DNA of 49,234 nt from assembly GCA_902464485.1 (NCBI GenBank), contig CABQJJ010000008.1:1-49234 (forward strand), written 5' to 3'. The position numbers were made by a program, and so were the translations under genes. The DNA comes from an uncultured Collinsella sp. Its GTDB lineage: Bacteria > Actinomycetota > Coriobacteriia > Coriobacteriales > Coriobacteriaceae. The notes below the pieces were generated by a model, which worked only from the letters and a program-made list of their open reading frames with translations, was not told the DNA's origin and did no database searches. Positions 16,890-23,747 of the stretch are shown piece by piece (the stretch's first letter is position 1; every line of letters begins with the position of its first letter).

Positions 16890-16916
16890 TAATACCTAAA
16901 TCTAACTTTAGGTCAA
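16890..16916 (-). promoter_or_regulatory. MerR-type operator and promoter of the flavodoxin operon
   Basis: On the minus strand TTGACC (16916-16911) is the -35. The dyad ACCTAAA/TTTAGGT (16894-16900 and 16907-16913, 6-base centre) fills the spacer, and TATTAC or an element a few bases further on is the -10. A dyad centred between -35 and -10 is how MerR-family activators work. The sequence closely resembles the TTGACCTAAAGT-type operators of AdhR-like MerR proteins. Confidence 0.7.
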
Positions 16917-16947
16917 GGAGTTAATTCGAGATTTGTCCGGAGGGACC

Positions 16948-17388
16948 ATGTACACAATCGGACAGGTGGCGGAGATGTTCGGTCTGCCCGTTTCCACGCT
17001 GCGTTATTACGACAAGCAGGGATTGTTTCCGGAATTGGAGCGGACGTCCGGCATTCGCCGATTCGGCGATGCGGAACTCGAGGCGCTTCGGGTCATCGAA
17101 TGCCTGAAGAAAGCTGGGATGGAGATTAAGGACATCCGACTGTTCATGGAGTGGTGCGCAGAAGGCCCATCAACATATCCCCAGCGCAAGGCCATGTTTG
17201 AGGAGCGAAAGGCCCACATGGAGTCGGAGATCGCGAAGATGAACCGCGCGCTGGACATGTTGAAGTTCAAATGTTGGTACTACGAGCAGGCGATCCAAGA
17301 TGGCAACGAGGATAGAGTGAAGGCGCTGATTCCCGACAATTTGCCGGAAGAAATCAAAGATACCTACGATAACGCCCACACTCAATAA
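16948..17388 (+). CDS. MerR-family transcriptional regulator
   Basis: 146 residues from the ATG at 16948, preceded by GGAGGG; a TTG at 16933 would overlap that ribosome site, so it is less likely. N-terminal winged HTH (YTIGQVAEMFGLPVSTLRYYDKQGLFPELERTSGIRRF), then the long dimerisation helix (about 80-120) and a short C-terminal effector part (FKCWYYEQAIQDG). A single Cys in the tail does not suggest metal binding; AdhR-like proteins sense aldehydes or electrophiles. Divergent from the flavodoxin/CMD-cupin operon, whose promoter carries the matching dyad. Confidence 0.88.
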   Translation: MYTIGQVAEMFGLPVSTLRYYDKQGLFPELERTSGIRRFGDAELEALRVIECLKKAGMEIKDIRLFMEWCAEGPSTYPQRKAMFEERKAHMESEIAKMNRALDMLKFKCWYYEQAIQDGNEDRVKALIPDNLPEEIKDTYDNAHTQ

Positions 17389-17450
17389 TGCAGCCCGATA
17401 CTCAAGGGACTTTGGCAAGGAGTCCTATTCGGGTAGGAGTGCAAAAAGAA

Positions 17451-17478
17451 GGCCTCCGAACCAGAAGGTTCGGAGGCC
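17451..17478 (+). terminator. Terminator after merR
   Basis: Perfect 12-bp stem (17451-17462 with 17467-17478), AGAA loop, followed by ATTTGATTTT, 62 bases after the merR stop. Confidence 0.75.
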
Positions 17479-17572
17479 ATTTGATTTTCCGCCAGGAGGG
17501 CTTCCAAGTGCCGGGACGTTTCCCTCGGCTTTTTCTTATCCGGCAGAATCCCACGATATCCCCGCATGACGC

Positions 17573-17767
17573 TCAGAACTCCTGCTCGCCGAACAGCCAC
17601 CTCGCGAGGTCCAGCACGAGAGCGCCCTCCCGGGTATAGGGTTCATGCCTCGTGCGGGCGATGAGAACCTTCGGGGACGCATCCCTGACGGACAGCAGCG
17701 GCGCGAGCTCCCTCTCGGTTTCGAAACTCGAGATGTTTTTAAGTTTCGAAACTGAGGGGCGATGCAC
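17573..17767 (-). pseudogene. C-terminal remnant of an AAA+ ATPase (DUF4143-type)
   Basis: Only about 55 meaningful residues remain. The segment from SFETERELAPLL to the end contains VLIARTRHEPYTREGALVLDLARWL, which matches the conserved C-terminal end of the AAA+ ATPases that carry DUF4143. No Walker motifs lie upstream and the frame ends in unrelated sequence, so this is a fragment left by a deletion or an insertion. It marks the transition from core genes to the mobile patchwork. Confidence 0.55.
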
Positions 17768-17848
17768 GTAGGCATATTATCGAGAATTTGAAATTCCGAC
17801 CCCAGTCACAGCATGCTGGCAGCGAGGTCAATGCGCATTCACGCGTGC

Positions 17849-17978
17849 TACAATGCGGCCATCAGAGATGAAAACACAGTCCCCGTCGGGTAGTCGTGGG
17901 CGTGCGGATGTCCGCATCAGTAACCTGCCTCCTTGGTTGTCCCTTCTCTGCATGGTCATCTACATAAAGGAGGAACCA
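17849..17978 (+). ncRNA. yjdF riboswitch, copy 1, with -10 element
   Basis: TACAAT (17849-17854) precedes a conserved leader of about 117 bases that ends in the ribosome site AAAGGAGGA of the YjdF gene. Its core (ACAGTCCCCGTCGGGTAGTC, later CAGTAACCTGCCTCC) matches what I recall of the yjdF RNA motif, which binds azaaromatic compounds. A near-identical copy lies at 23762-23877, differing at only two bases inside one hairpin loop. The tight conservation of an untranslated region, together with the cognate gene, supports the call. Confidence 0.75.
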
Positions 17979-17981
17979 ACC

Positions 17982-18401
17982 ATGCAGATCAGCGTGTCGT
18001 CCACCCTGACCGTATATCACGACGGCCAATTCTGGATCGGGCTGGCGGAGCATGTCGAGGACGGAAGGTACGGCGTCGCCCGTATCGTCTTCGGCGCGGA
18101 GCCGTCCAATGAGGAGATTTTGCAATTCGTTGTCGGCAAATGGGAGAAGCTCTCGTCCTTCGATGGCAAACCGGCTGAGGCAAGCAAGCCCGCAAAGAAC
18201 CCCAAGCGACGCGCTCGCGAGGCGGCGAAAGCCCTCAAGCAGCCAGCGATGAGCACCAAGGCGCAGCAGGCGCTCGCGGCACAGAGGGAAGCGTTGAAGC
18301 AGGAGTCAGATCATGCAAGAAGCCGACGCCGCGCGGAAGAGGCTGATGCGCGCTACGAACAGAGAAAACTGAAGCGCAAACAGAAGCATCGCGGGCATTG
18401 A
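17982..18401 (+). CDS. yjdF: YjdF-family protein, copy 1
   Basis: 139 residues from the ATG at 17982 (ribosome site AAAGGAGGA). The N-terminal half is the YjdF domain (SSTLTVYHDGQFWIGLAEHV... ARIVFGAEPSNEEILQFV). The C-terminal half is a highly basic helical tail (KRRAREAAKALKQP, ending RKLKRKQKHRGH) that could bind nucleic acid. YjdF proteins are controlled by a riboswitch for azaaromatics and are thought to help cells deal with such compounds, but the reaction is unknown. A paralogue with the same leader is at 23881. Confidence 0.88.
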   Translation: MQISVSSTLTVYHDGQFWIGLAEHVEDGRYGVARIVFGAEPSNEEILQFVVGKWEKLSSFDGKPAEASKPAKNPKRRAREAAKALKQPAMSTKAQQALAAQREALKQESDHARSRRRAEEADARYEQRKLKRKQKHRGH

Positions 18402-18424
18402 TCGCCATTTGCAGCAAGGCAAAC

Positions 18425-18467
18425 CATATACAGCAGCGGCGTCAGTTCCACTTGAAGCCGACGCCGC
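18425..18467. repeat. Cargo-end hairpin, copy 1
   Basis: After yjdF copy 1, CATATACAGCA is followed by an 8-bp perfect stem (18436-18443 with 18460-18467) whose loop contains GTTCCACTTGAAG. Two other hairpins (21876 and 24326) share the ATACAGCAG/ATATAGCAG lead and the TTCnATTGAA loop but have different, still fully paired stems. May serve as terminator or as a mobile-element end. Confidence 0.6.
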
Positions 18468-18562
18468 GTAGACGCTGATGGTGACGGCTATGCACGGGCA
18501 CGGGCGCGCCGCCGCACTTCACAGCTTGTTTCTCAAGTATTTGGGACGTACACGCGGCGTTC

Positions 18563-18585
18563 AAAAATGCGGAGCAACTCCGCAT
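18563..18585 (-). terminator. Terminator of the ToxN-like gene
   Basis: Perfect 8-bp stem (18567-18574 with 18578-18585), 3-base loop, followed on the minus strand by TTTTTG. It lies 25 bases past the toxin stop. Confidence 0.75.
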
Positions 18586-18609
18586 GGCTCGAGACTGAGC
18601 CGAGGTGCC

Positions 18610-19059
18610 CTACTTCTCGCCCTCCAGCAGCCCCACGATGCGGTCGATGTCGACGGCAAAGCGAGGCCTCCCCTCGCGCTCGTAGCGGTCGAGGTACGCC
18701 TGACACTCGGAGACAATGCGCTTGGTGTTGCTGTCGATAATGCGCTGGAGCGTCTCATAGTAGGCCGAGCCCTCGGTCCTAAAGCGGCGCTGGTAGGCCT
18801 TGGTTATGGGGAACATCTTGATGTAGTGGATGCCGTGGCGGCAGCCGGGGCGCGTCGTGGGGCGGGGTGGCAACGCAAAGTACTGGTCTTTGGGCACGTT
18901 AGGGGCGATGTTGGAACGCAGCGGCACGGCGAAGTCCCTGCGCTTCCCGCGGAAACGCAGCCTCACCACCACGATGCAGGGGCGATTGTGCTTAAGCATG
19001 AGTTCGCGGTCGCCCTCGACGAGGTCGAAGAAGTCCTGGGAGATGGATACGATCTTCAT
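18610..19059 (-). CDS. ToxN/AbiQ (TenpN-like) endoribonuclease toxin
   Basis: 149 residues from the ATG at 19059, preceded by GAAGGGGG; longer frames only add non-conserved sequence. MKIVSISQDFF, then RPCIVVVRLRFRGKRRDFAVPLRSN, then YFALPPRPTTR and HGIHYIKMFPI follow the ToxN/AbiQ/TenpN pattern. In that family the toxin is an RNA-processing endoribonuclease held inactive by a repeat RNA, the type III toxin-antitoxin arrangement used against phage. The gene has its own terminator and a candidate leader RNA upstream. Assignment to the family is by motif recognition and fairly sure; the antitoxin is less sure. Confidence 0.68.
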   Translation of the reverse strand: MKIVSISQDFFDLVEGDRELMLKHNRPCIVVVRLRFRGKRRDFAVPLRSNIAPNVPKDQYFALPPRPTTRPGCRHGIHYIKMFPITKAYQRRFRTEGSAYYETLQRIIDSNTKRIVSECQAYLDRYEREGRPRFAVDIDRIVGLLEGEK

Positions 19060-19083
19060 CGGTTCGCCCCCTTCATACGAGAC

Positions 19084-19214
19084 GGGGCCCGCATCGCTGC
19101 AGGCCCCTACAGGTGGGCGATATTCTACGCCTTGCGGCACCCCGTCGCCCACGGAGGTTAAACGTACACGTAAGCCGTACTCTGAAAGCCGCGGCTTCCG
19201 GCAAGTAGTTTATA
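19084..19214 (-). ncRNA. Possible antitoxin RNA leader of the ToxN-like gene
   Basis: On the minus strand an extended -10 (TGGTATAAA, box at 19214-19209) would start an RNA near 19202. It contains a GTGGGCGA...TCGCCCAC pairing and ends in a GGGGCC/GGCCCC hairpin (19084-19107) just before the toxin's ribosome site. Type III loci have the antitoxin RNA, then an attenuating hairpin, then the toxin. The tandem repeats that normally define such an antitoxin are not evident to my eye, so this is tentative. Confidence 0.35.
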
Positions 19215-19383
19215 CCACGAAAGGCCGCTTTCAATGCGTATAGCTCGCAAAATAACACTCGCTGGGCCGTCACCCCTGGCCGTTACCCTCCAATCTTCAT
19301 TGGAGTCAGCAGGTCAATTCATATAATCATGGGGGTTTATCCTAAAGGGAATCAAATTTATACCCCCATAACTAAGGAATTAT

Positions 19384-19401
19384 CTATTCCCACTCGATGA
19401 C
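19384..19401 (-). repeat. guaA 3'-end-like attachment repeat A
   Basis: CTATTCCCACTCGATGAC. On the minus strand it reads V-I-E-W-E-stop, the conserved C-terminus of GuaA, although no guaA body follows. Copies at 21944 and 24393 share the same orientation. Best read as a displaced guaA 3' end, that is a former att site. Confidence 0.65.
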
Positions 19402-19622
19402 TAGAGCCCTGGTGTAATTGGCTGGATCACCGTTCCGGGAACCGGTATCGACCTACCTGTCCGCCAAGCTCCTTCTTCAGCTTCAGCCTAGTATCTGACT
19501 CGCGCCGTTATAAGCGAAAACCGAAGAGATGCGTCTTAGCCAAGAAAATAAGGTTAGCCTCATCTTACTGCATGATTCGTGTGTTATAGTTAGATGGCTC
19601 TAACTGTTTGGGGGCGACAGCC
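19402..19622. other. Spacer with promoter and 6-bp dyad before the methyltransferase genes
   Basis: After att repeat A there is no gene for 220 bases. At 19585-19590 TATAGT with TG one base upstream forms an extended -10. It overlaps the inverted repeat GTTAGA-TGGC-TCTAAC (19589-19604), which may be an operator. Nothing else is apparent. Confidence 0.4.
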
Positions 19623-20252
19623 ATGCACGAACGCAAGGGTTTCTGGGACAAGAATGCCGGTCGGTATGACCGTTTCATGCGAAACGACCGGGCGGCGTAT
19701 GAGAAGATGTATGGGCTGATCCGGCCGGTAGTGAAAGCAAAAACCGTACTGGAGGTTGCCACCGGCACGGGGCTTATCGCAAAGAGCATCGTGAATGCGG
19801 CGGCGCACATCGAGGCTACGGACGCTTCTGCAAAGATGATCCTTGAAGCAAAGCGGGGCAATCAATCCGCAAAGCTGCACTTTTCCGTACAAGATATGTT
19901 CTGCCTGCCCTATGCACAGAAGTCCTTCGAAGTGGTGATCGCGTCCAACGCGCTTCACATAGTGCCACATCCGGAAAAAGCCCTGCAAGAAATCAGGCGG
20001 GTGCTGAAGGACGACGGCGTGCTCATCGCGCCAACCTTCACCCACGCGGGGAACTCGGTTTCCGGCAAGGCAAAAGTCTTTTTCATGAGTATGGCGGGAT
20101 TCCCCCTCCACAGCAGGTGGACAAGCGAGGAATACCTGTGTTTCCTGCGTCAAAACGGCTGGGCGGTGCAGAAAAGCGCGGTGCTGAAGGCCTCGTTCCC
20201 GTTGACTTATGCGGAATGCACGAAATCGGAGGGGCCAGATGTCGTTCTTTGA
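19623..20252 (+). CDS. Class I SAM-dependent methyltransferase
   Basis: 209 residues starting at the ATG at 19623, which has GGGGG 8 bases upstream. The SAM-binding fold is shown by motif I LEVATGTGLIAKSI (about residues 43-56), the acidic end of strand 2 (IEATDAS) and the post-strand-4 segment FEVVIASNALHIV. It is most like the UbiE/PmtA-type small-molecule or lipid methyltransferases. It is lower in GC than the neighbouring core genes, suggesting import, possibly from Clostridia. It overlaps the next methyltransferase by 14 bases. Confidence 0.82.
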   Translation: MHERKGFWDKNAGRYDRFMRNDRAAYEKMYGLIRPVVKAKTVLEVATGTGLIAKSIVNAAAHIEATDASAKMILEAKRGNQSAKLHFSVQDMFCLPYAQKSFEVVIASNALHIVPHPEKALQEIRRVLKDDGVLIAPTFTHAGNSVSGKAKVFFMSMAGFPLHSRWTSEEYLCFLRQNGWAVQKSAVLKASFPLTYAECTKSEGPDVVL

Positions 20253-20844
20253 AAACACCCGCAAGCCCGTGGGCCTCGGCGGGAAACTTATGGTTGCCAT
20301 GATGAATCTGGGCCACAGCCCTGTGGCGCGGTGGGGACTTCGATTTCTACGACTTACGCCAAACGCAAAGGTGCTGGATTGCGGCTGCGGCGGCGGGGCA
20401 AACATAAAACGGCTGCTGAAAAAATGCCCGTATGGCGTCGTCAAGGGCATCGACTATTCGCCCGTCAGCGTGGAGAAGGCTAGAAAGCTCAACCGAACTG
20501 CAATTCAGGAGGGGCGTTGCGCCGTTCTGCAAGGCAGTGTGGCGGATATGGCGTTTGAGGATAGCTCCTTCGATGCTGCCATGGCCTTTGAAACCGTCTA
20601 TTTTTGGCCTGATTTGCCCCGATGCTTCCGTGAGGTCTGGCGGACGCTGAAGCCAGGCGGGACAATTCTTATCTGCAACGAGAGCAATGGCGATACGGAC
20701 AAGGACGAGAGGTGGACGCAGATCATCGGCGGCATGACCATCTACAAGGACATTGAATTAAAGGCATGTCTGGAGCAGGCGGGTTTTCACGAGGTGCAGA
20801 TACACAAAAAGAAAAAGTGGCTCTGCGTCACGGCGCGGAAGTAG
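20239..20844 (+). CDS. Class I SAM-dependent methyltransferase
   Basis: 201 residues; GGAGGGG lies 4 bases before the ATG, inside the end of the previous gene. Motif I is VLDCGCGGGANIKRLL, motif II is KGIDYSPVSVEKAR, and AMAFETVYFWPDL follows as the substrate-side strand. This resembles ubiquinone/menaquinone-type or small-molecule methyltransferases. The overlap with the first methyltransferase indicates co-expression. Substrate unknown. Confidence 0.83.
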   Translation: MSFFENTRKPVGLGGKLMVAMMNLGHSPVARWGLRFLRLTPNAKVLDCGCGGGANIKRLLKKCPYGVVKGIDYSPVSVEKARKLNRTAIQEGRCAVLQGSVADMAFEDSSFDAAMAFETVYFWPDLPRCFREVWRTLKPGGTILICNESNGDTDKDERWTQIIGGMTIYKDIELKACLEQAGFHEVQIHKKKKWLCVTARK

Positions 20845-20881
20845 GGGCATCAAGCACGGGTTTTTTGCATCCATCCTGCAC

Positions 20882-20947
20882 ATGGCGATAGGCATGACGG
20901 TCATAGCGGCTATGCTGGCGGCAATTATGACAGTTTTTATTCACTGA
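20882..20947 (+). CDS. Very short hydrophobic reading frame
   Basis: 21 residues (MAIGMTVIAAMLAAIMTVFIH), entirely hydrophobic, between two methyltransferase genes. The frame is open upstream (GIKHGFFASILH), so it may be the C-terminal remnant of a longer membrane protein rather than a real small gene. No strong ribosome site. Confidence 0.25.
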   Translation: MAIGMTVIAAMLAAIMTVFIH

Positions 20948-20958
20948 GGAAGAAACCT

Positions 20959-21789
20959 ATGAAATGTAAAATTGAGAAAAACACCGTGCAGGAGACGCTG
21001 ATCCTCCCGCTGTATTCCCGGAAGCTGTGTACGGAGTTGTACCCGAACCTTTACAGGGATGAAACAGCGGTTCGCCTGCTCGACCAGATCGACTACGACT
21101 TTTCAGAGGCAGAGAAAAACTCCCGCAGCCTGATGCAGCGCTTTGGTGCGCTGGAGGTGGCCACACGGCAGAGTGATCTTGCTTTCGAGGTGCGGGATTA
21201 CCTGAAAGGCCACCCCAATGCGGCGGTGGTCAATCTGGGCTGCGGGCTGGACAACACCGGCAGAACCTGCGACAACGGTAGATGCAAGATCTACAATCTG
21301 GACTTCCCGGATGTGATTGCCTTGCGGCAGCAGCTACTGCCCGCCGGGGATCGAGAACAAAATATCCCCTGCGACCTGAAAGACACCGCATGGTTTAGCA
21401 AAATCGATGCCTCCCGCGGGGCGGTGTTCTTTGCCTCCGGCGTGTTCTATTATTTTCTGACCGAGCAGGTCAAGGCACTGGTGCAGCGAATGGCAGACGC
21501 TTTCCCCGGCGGTGTGCTGGTGTTTGATGCGGCGAACCGAACGGCGGTAAAGATGATTGCCAAGACATGGCTCAAGAGCGCGAAGATCAAGGATGTGGGC
21601 GCGTATTTCGCGGTTTCCGACGCTCCCAAAGAGATTAGTGCGTGGGATAGCCGCTTGCAGGTCACCAGCCGGGGCTACATGCTGGGTTACAACGATTTGA
21701 GGGACTCTTCTGTCAGCTGCTTTTTCCGGTTTCTCGCAAGGGTCGGTGACAACGGGATGAAAATGCAAATCGTGAAAATAAGATTTTGA
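20959..21789 (+). CDS. Leucine carboxyl methyltransferase-family (PPM) SAM methyltransferase
   Basis: 276 residues, with GAGGAAG before the ATG. The pattern matches the LCMT/PPM family: R in ATRQSDLAFEVRDYL, motif I VVNLGCGLDNTGR, the acidic YNLDFPDVIALRQQLL and the later GVFYYFLTEQVKALV. Family members methylate carboxylates in polyketides or proteins. Composition is again lower in GC than the core genes. Third gene of the imported methyltransferase group between att repeats A and B. Confidence 0.8.
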   Translation: MKCKIEKNTVQETLILPLYSRKLCTELYPNLYRDETAVRLLDQIDYDFSEAEKNSRSLMQRFGALEVATRQSDLAFEVRDYLKGHPNAAVVNLGCGLDNTGRTCDNGRCKIYNLDFPDVIALRQQLLPAGDREQNIPCDLKDTAWFSKIDASRGAVFFASGVFYYFLTEQVKALVQRMADAFPGGVLVFDAANRTAVKMIAKTWLKSAKIKDVGAYFAVSDAPKEISAWDSRLQVTSRGYMLGYNDLRDSSVSCFFRFLARVGDNGMKMQIVKIRF

Positions 21790-21875
21790 GAGGCGAAAAC
21801 GAAGCGCATTCACTTTGACGTCGAAGAAGACGGCTTTTACGGCGCATATTGGGCGTGCAAGGACACGCATACAGC

Positions 21876-21909
21876 AGCGGGCACGGATTCAATTGAAACC
21901 GTGCCCGCT
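21876..21909. repeat. Cargo-end hairpin, copy 2
   Basis: 11-bp perfect stem (21876-21886 with 21899-21909) around the loop ATTCAATTGAAA, preceded by CATACAGC and followed by an AT-rich tract. Loop and lead match copies 1 and 3, while the stem sequence differs completely and still pairs. It lies 35 bases before att repeat B. Confidence 0.65.
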
Positions 21910-21936
21910 ATCTGATACTATATTATTTTATCGAAT

Positions 21937-21961
21937 GTATGTTCTATTCCCACTCGATGGC
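21937..21961 (-). repeat. guaA 3'-end-like attachment repeat B
   Basis: GTATGTT followed by CTATTCCCACTCGATGGC. Minus-strand reading A-I-E-W-E-stop, as at the end of GuaA. 23 of 25 bases match repeat C at 24386-24410. Confidence 0.68.
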
Positions 21962-22061
21962 GTCGGTTCTGCCGTCCCGTCACTCCAGTTACACCCAGTT
22001 TTCGGCATCGACACGGAACGCGTGCCGCCGAATGACGCGATGTCTCGTTTCGTCGGCTTCG

Positions 22062-22130
22062 GGGACAAAAGCTGGGACAACCTCAAAAACTTTTTTCAAA
22101 CTCAGGGCTTTGAGTTTTTGTTTTTGTCCC
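22062..22130. repeat. Nested inverted repeat rich in A and T tracts
   Basis: Outer arms GGGACAAAA (22062-22070) and TTTTGTCCC (22122-22130); an alternative middle pairing CAAAAAC (22084-22090) with GTTTTTG (22120-22126); inner hairpin AAACTCA-gggctt-TGAGTTT (22098-22117). Could act as a bidirectional terminator or as a protein-binding site. Confidence 0.5.
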
Positions 22131-22413
22131 AAAGTGCGCGGCGGGTCGCCTTTGGAGGCTCGATGGCGCCGAAAACGCCCGTTTTGAAACTCAACCGCCC
22201 TTTTGCCCGCAAGCCGCCAGCTGCAATCGCAAGTGAATTAACGCGGGTGGCTTGCGCGCCATTTGCAAAACCCCAGGTCGCAGGTCTTCGCCATTCGTGA
22301 ACAAAGTGAGTAGTCTCAGGTGGCTTGCTTATGAGTTGGCGAACGGGCCTTCAGGATTCAGGGCAAACATGCTGGTAGAATAGGATTCTCAAATCAATGA
22401 CAGGAGACCGAGC

Positions 22414-23376
22414 ATGGCCGAACCCCACGATAGGAAGCCGATCCTCACGATCGAGCAGCAGATAGAGCACCTCAAGCAGAAGGGCGTAGCCTTCGAACTG
22501 TGTTCCGAGGAAGAGGCCGCGGACTACCTGCGCGACAAGTGCAACTTCTTCAAGCTCGCATCCTACCGCAAACTCTTCTCGAAATACGAGGGAGGCCCGC
22601 GCGACGGCCGCTACGTAGACCTCGACTTCGGCCAGCTGCGCCTGCTCGCGGCGCTCGACCAGGAGCTGCGCCACGCCCTGCTCGGCATGACGCTCGACAT
22701 CGAGCATTTCCAGAAGGTGACACTGCTTCGCGAGATGGAGGACCGTGGAGAGGACGGCTACGCCATCGTGGCCGACTACATGGCATCGCTTACCACTGCA
22801 AACAGGGAGTACCGCCTGCGCGAGCTCAAGATGAGCGGCCGCAGCCCCTACAGCTCGAGCCTCTACGCGAAGTACTCCGGCGACATGCCTGCCTGGGCCT
22901 TCCTTGAGCTCACCTCGTTCGGCACCCTCATCGACTTCGTGCGCTTCTGCGCCAGGCGATGGGGCGACAGGCGCCTCGAGGCCTCCCACTACGACCTCAA
23001 GCGCGTGAAGTCCGTCCGCAACTGCGCCGCGCACGGCTCGTGCCTGATCAACTGCTTCGCCGAGAGGGGCGCCGCCCGGGGCTCGGCGTCCAGCGGCGTC
23101 TCCCGAAGGGTCGCCGCCGTGGGGATTCCCAAGGCGACCAGGAGGAAGTGGATGGGGAATACGGCCATGCAGGAGGTCGCGACCGTGCTCGTGGCGCACT
23201 CCGGCTTGGTACCCGAGGGCTCCTCGCGCTCGCGCGCCGCATCCGAGCTCGCCGAGATGTTCGCCAGGGCCGACGGCGAAACCGAGGCGCTGCCCGACAA
23301 GGGGCCCGACGCCGCAGCTCGCTCCGCGCTCGAGTTCCTTCGCAGGTTGACAGAATCGCTCGGGTTGGTAGAATAG
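22414..23376 (+). CDS. Abi_2 (AbiD/AbiF-type) HEPN abortive-infection protein
   Basis: 320 residues, ribosome site AGGAG. The Abi_2 pattern is visible from the N-terminus: LTIEQQIEHLKQKGVAF, then ADYLRD..FFKLASYRKLF, YVDLDFGQLRLLAALDQELRHALL and LDIEHFQKV. The HEPN RNase motif appears as VRNCAAHGS (about residues 205-213). Abi_2 proteins give abortive phage resistance; AbiF-type members pair with a neighbouring structured RNA and are considered ancestors of Cas13. Here the last codons contain a strong promoter for the first of two such RNAs. The C-terminal 80 residues are variable. Cargo between att repeats B and C. Confidence 0.85.
   Translation: MAEPHDRKPILTIEQQIEHLKQKGVAFELCSEEEAADYLRDKCNFFKLASYRKLFSKYEGGPRDGRYVDLDFGQLRLLAALDQELRHALLGMTLDIEHFQKVTLLREMEDRGEDGYAIVADYMASLTTANREYRLRELKMSGRSPYSSSLYAKYSGDMPAWAFLELTSFGTLIDFVRFCARRWGDRRLEASHYDLKRVKSVRNCAAHGSCLINCFAERGAARGSASSGVSRRVAAVGIPKATRRKWMGNTAMQEVATVLVAHSGLVPEGSSRSRAASELAEMFARADGETEALPDKGPDAAARSALEFLRRLTESLGLVE
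23347..23374 (+). promoter_or_regulatory. Promoter of small RNA 1, inside the end of the Abi gene
   Basis: TTGACA (23347-23352), 16-base spacer, TAGAAT (23369-23374). Near-consensus sigma70 promoter; the predicted start is about 8 bases before the first hairpin of the RNA. The -10 overlaps the Abi stop codon. Confidence 0.75.
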
Positions 23377-23380
23377 CCTG

Positions 23381-23442
23381 CAGATAGCAAAACCTTCACG
23401 GTTTTAGGGGCGGACTTGCGCAAGCGACTCTGCCCTATTTTT
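23381..23442 (+). ncRNA. AbiF-type small RNA, copy 1
   Basis: A roughly 60-base RNA made of hairpin 1 (AAAACC/GGTTTT, 23389-23405) and hairpin 2 (GGGCGGA, 23408-23414, with TCTGCCC, 23429-23435, enclosing CTTGCGCAAG), ending in CCCTATTTTT. The same arrangement is repeated 133 bases on, with changed bases that keep the pairing. It resembles the abiF RNA described next to Abi_2 genes, which probably serves as an RNA antitoxin or guide-like partner. Confidence 0.75.
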
Positions 23443-23481
23443 ATATTCACTCGCTATAGGAGACGGATGATACCTGGGTCA

Positions 23482-23509
23482 ATGACAGAACTGAGAAGCC
23501 CGGAATAAT
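23482..23509 (+). promoter_or_regulatory. Promoter of small RNA 2
   Basis: ATGACA (23482-23487), 16-base spacer, AATAAT (23504-23509). Same spacing and the same TGACAGAA start as promoter 1, and the same distance to the RNA's first hairpin (12 versus 14 bases). Confidence 0.65.
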
Positions 23510-23515
23510 GGAGCC

Positions 23516-23575
23516 AGTTAGAAACCCTCGGGTTTGCGGGGCGGGATCGTGAGAGCGATTCTGCCCTATTTTTTT
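23516..23575 (+). ncRNA. AbiF-type small RNA, copy 2
   Basis: Hairpin 1 is AAACC-CTCG-GGTTT (23522-23535). Hairpin 2 pairs GGGCGGGATC (23539-23548) with GATTCTGCCC (23557-23566) through G-U wobbles. It ends in CCCTATTTTTTT. Compared with copy 1 the loops and inner stem differ, but GGGCGG, CTGCCCTATTTTT and the AACC/GGTT stem are kept. That is the pattern expected of a functional RNA. From 23577 to 23747 no gene is seen. Confidence 0.72.
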
Positions 23576-23747
23576 CCTCCGTCTGCCCCAACCAAGTAGT
23601 TCGAAGATAGCCTGTAGGTGTCCTCGTGGGCGCCTTTTATTTTCAGGGAATCGGCCGCTTCATGAACGAGCGACCGGCTTGACCTAGATCGAACCGCCTT
23701 CATCTCCGTCTAGGCGCCGGCAATCAACATCGTGAATCCGCGCGTGC

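Larger units (their letters stand above)
21790..22413. other. Spacer holding cargo hairpin, att repeat B and a nested inverted repeat
   Basis: No credible full gene. The first 120 bases are open in one frame (ending GAYWACKDTHTAAG...), which looks like a 3' gene fragment without a start. The three structured elements are listed separately. From 22131 to 22413 nothing was recognised apart from the ribosome site AGGAG ahead of the Abi gene. Confidence 0.5.

Noticed and set aside
17388..17639. Plus-strand frame after merR
   Set aside because: Runs through the perfect terminator hairpin at 17451 and has no ribosome site.
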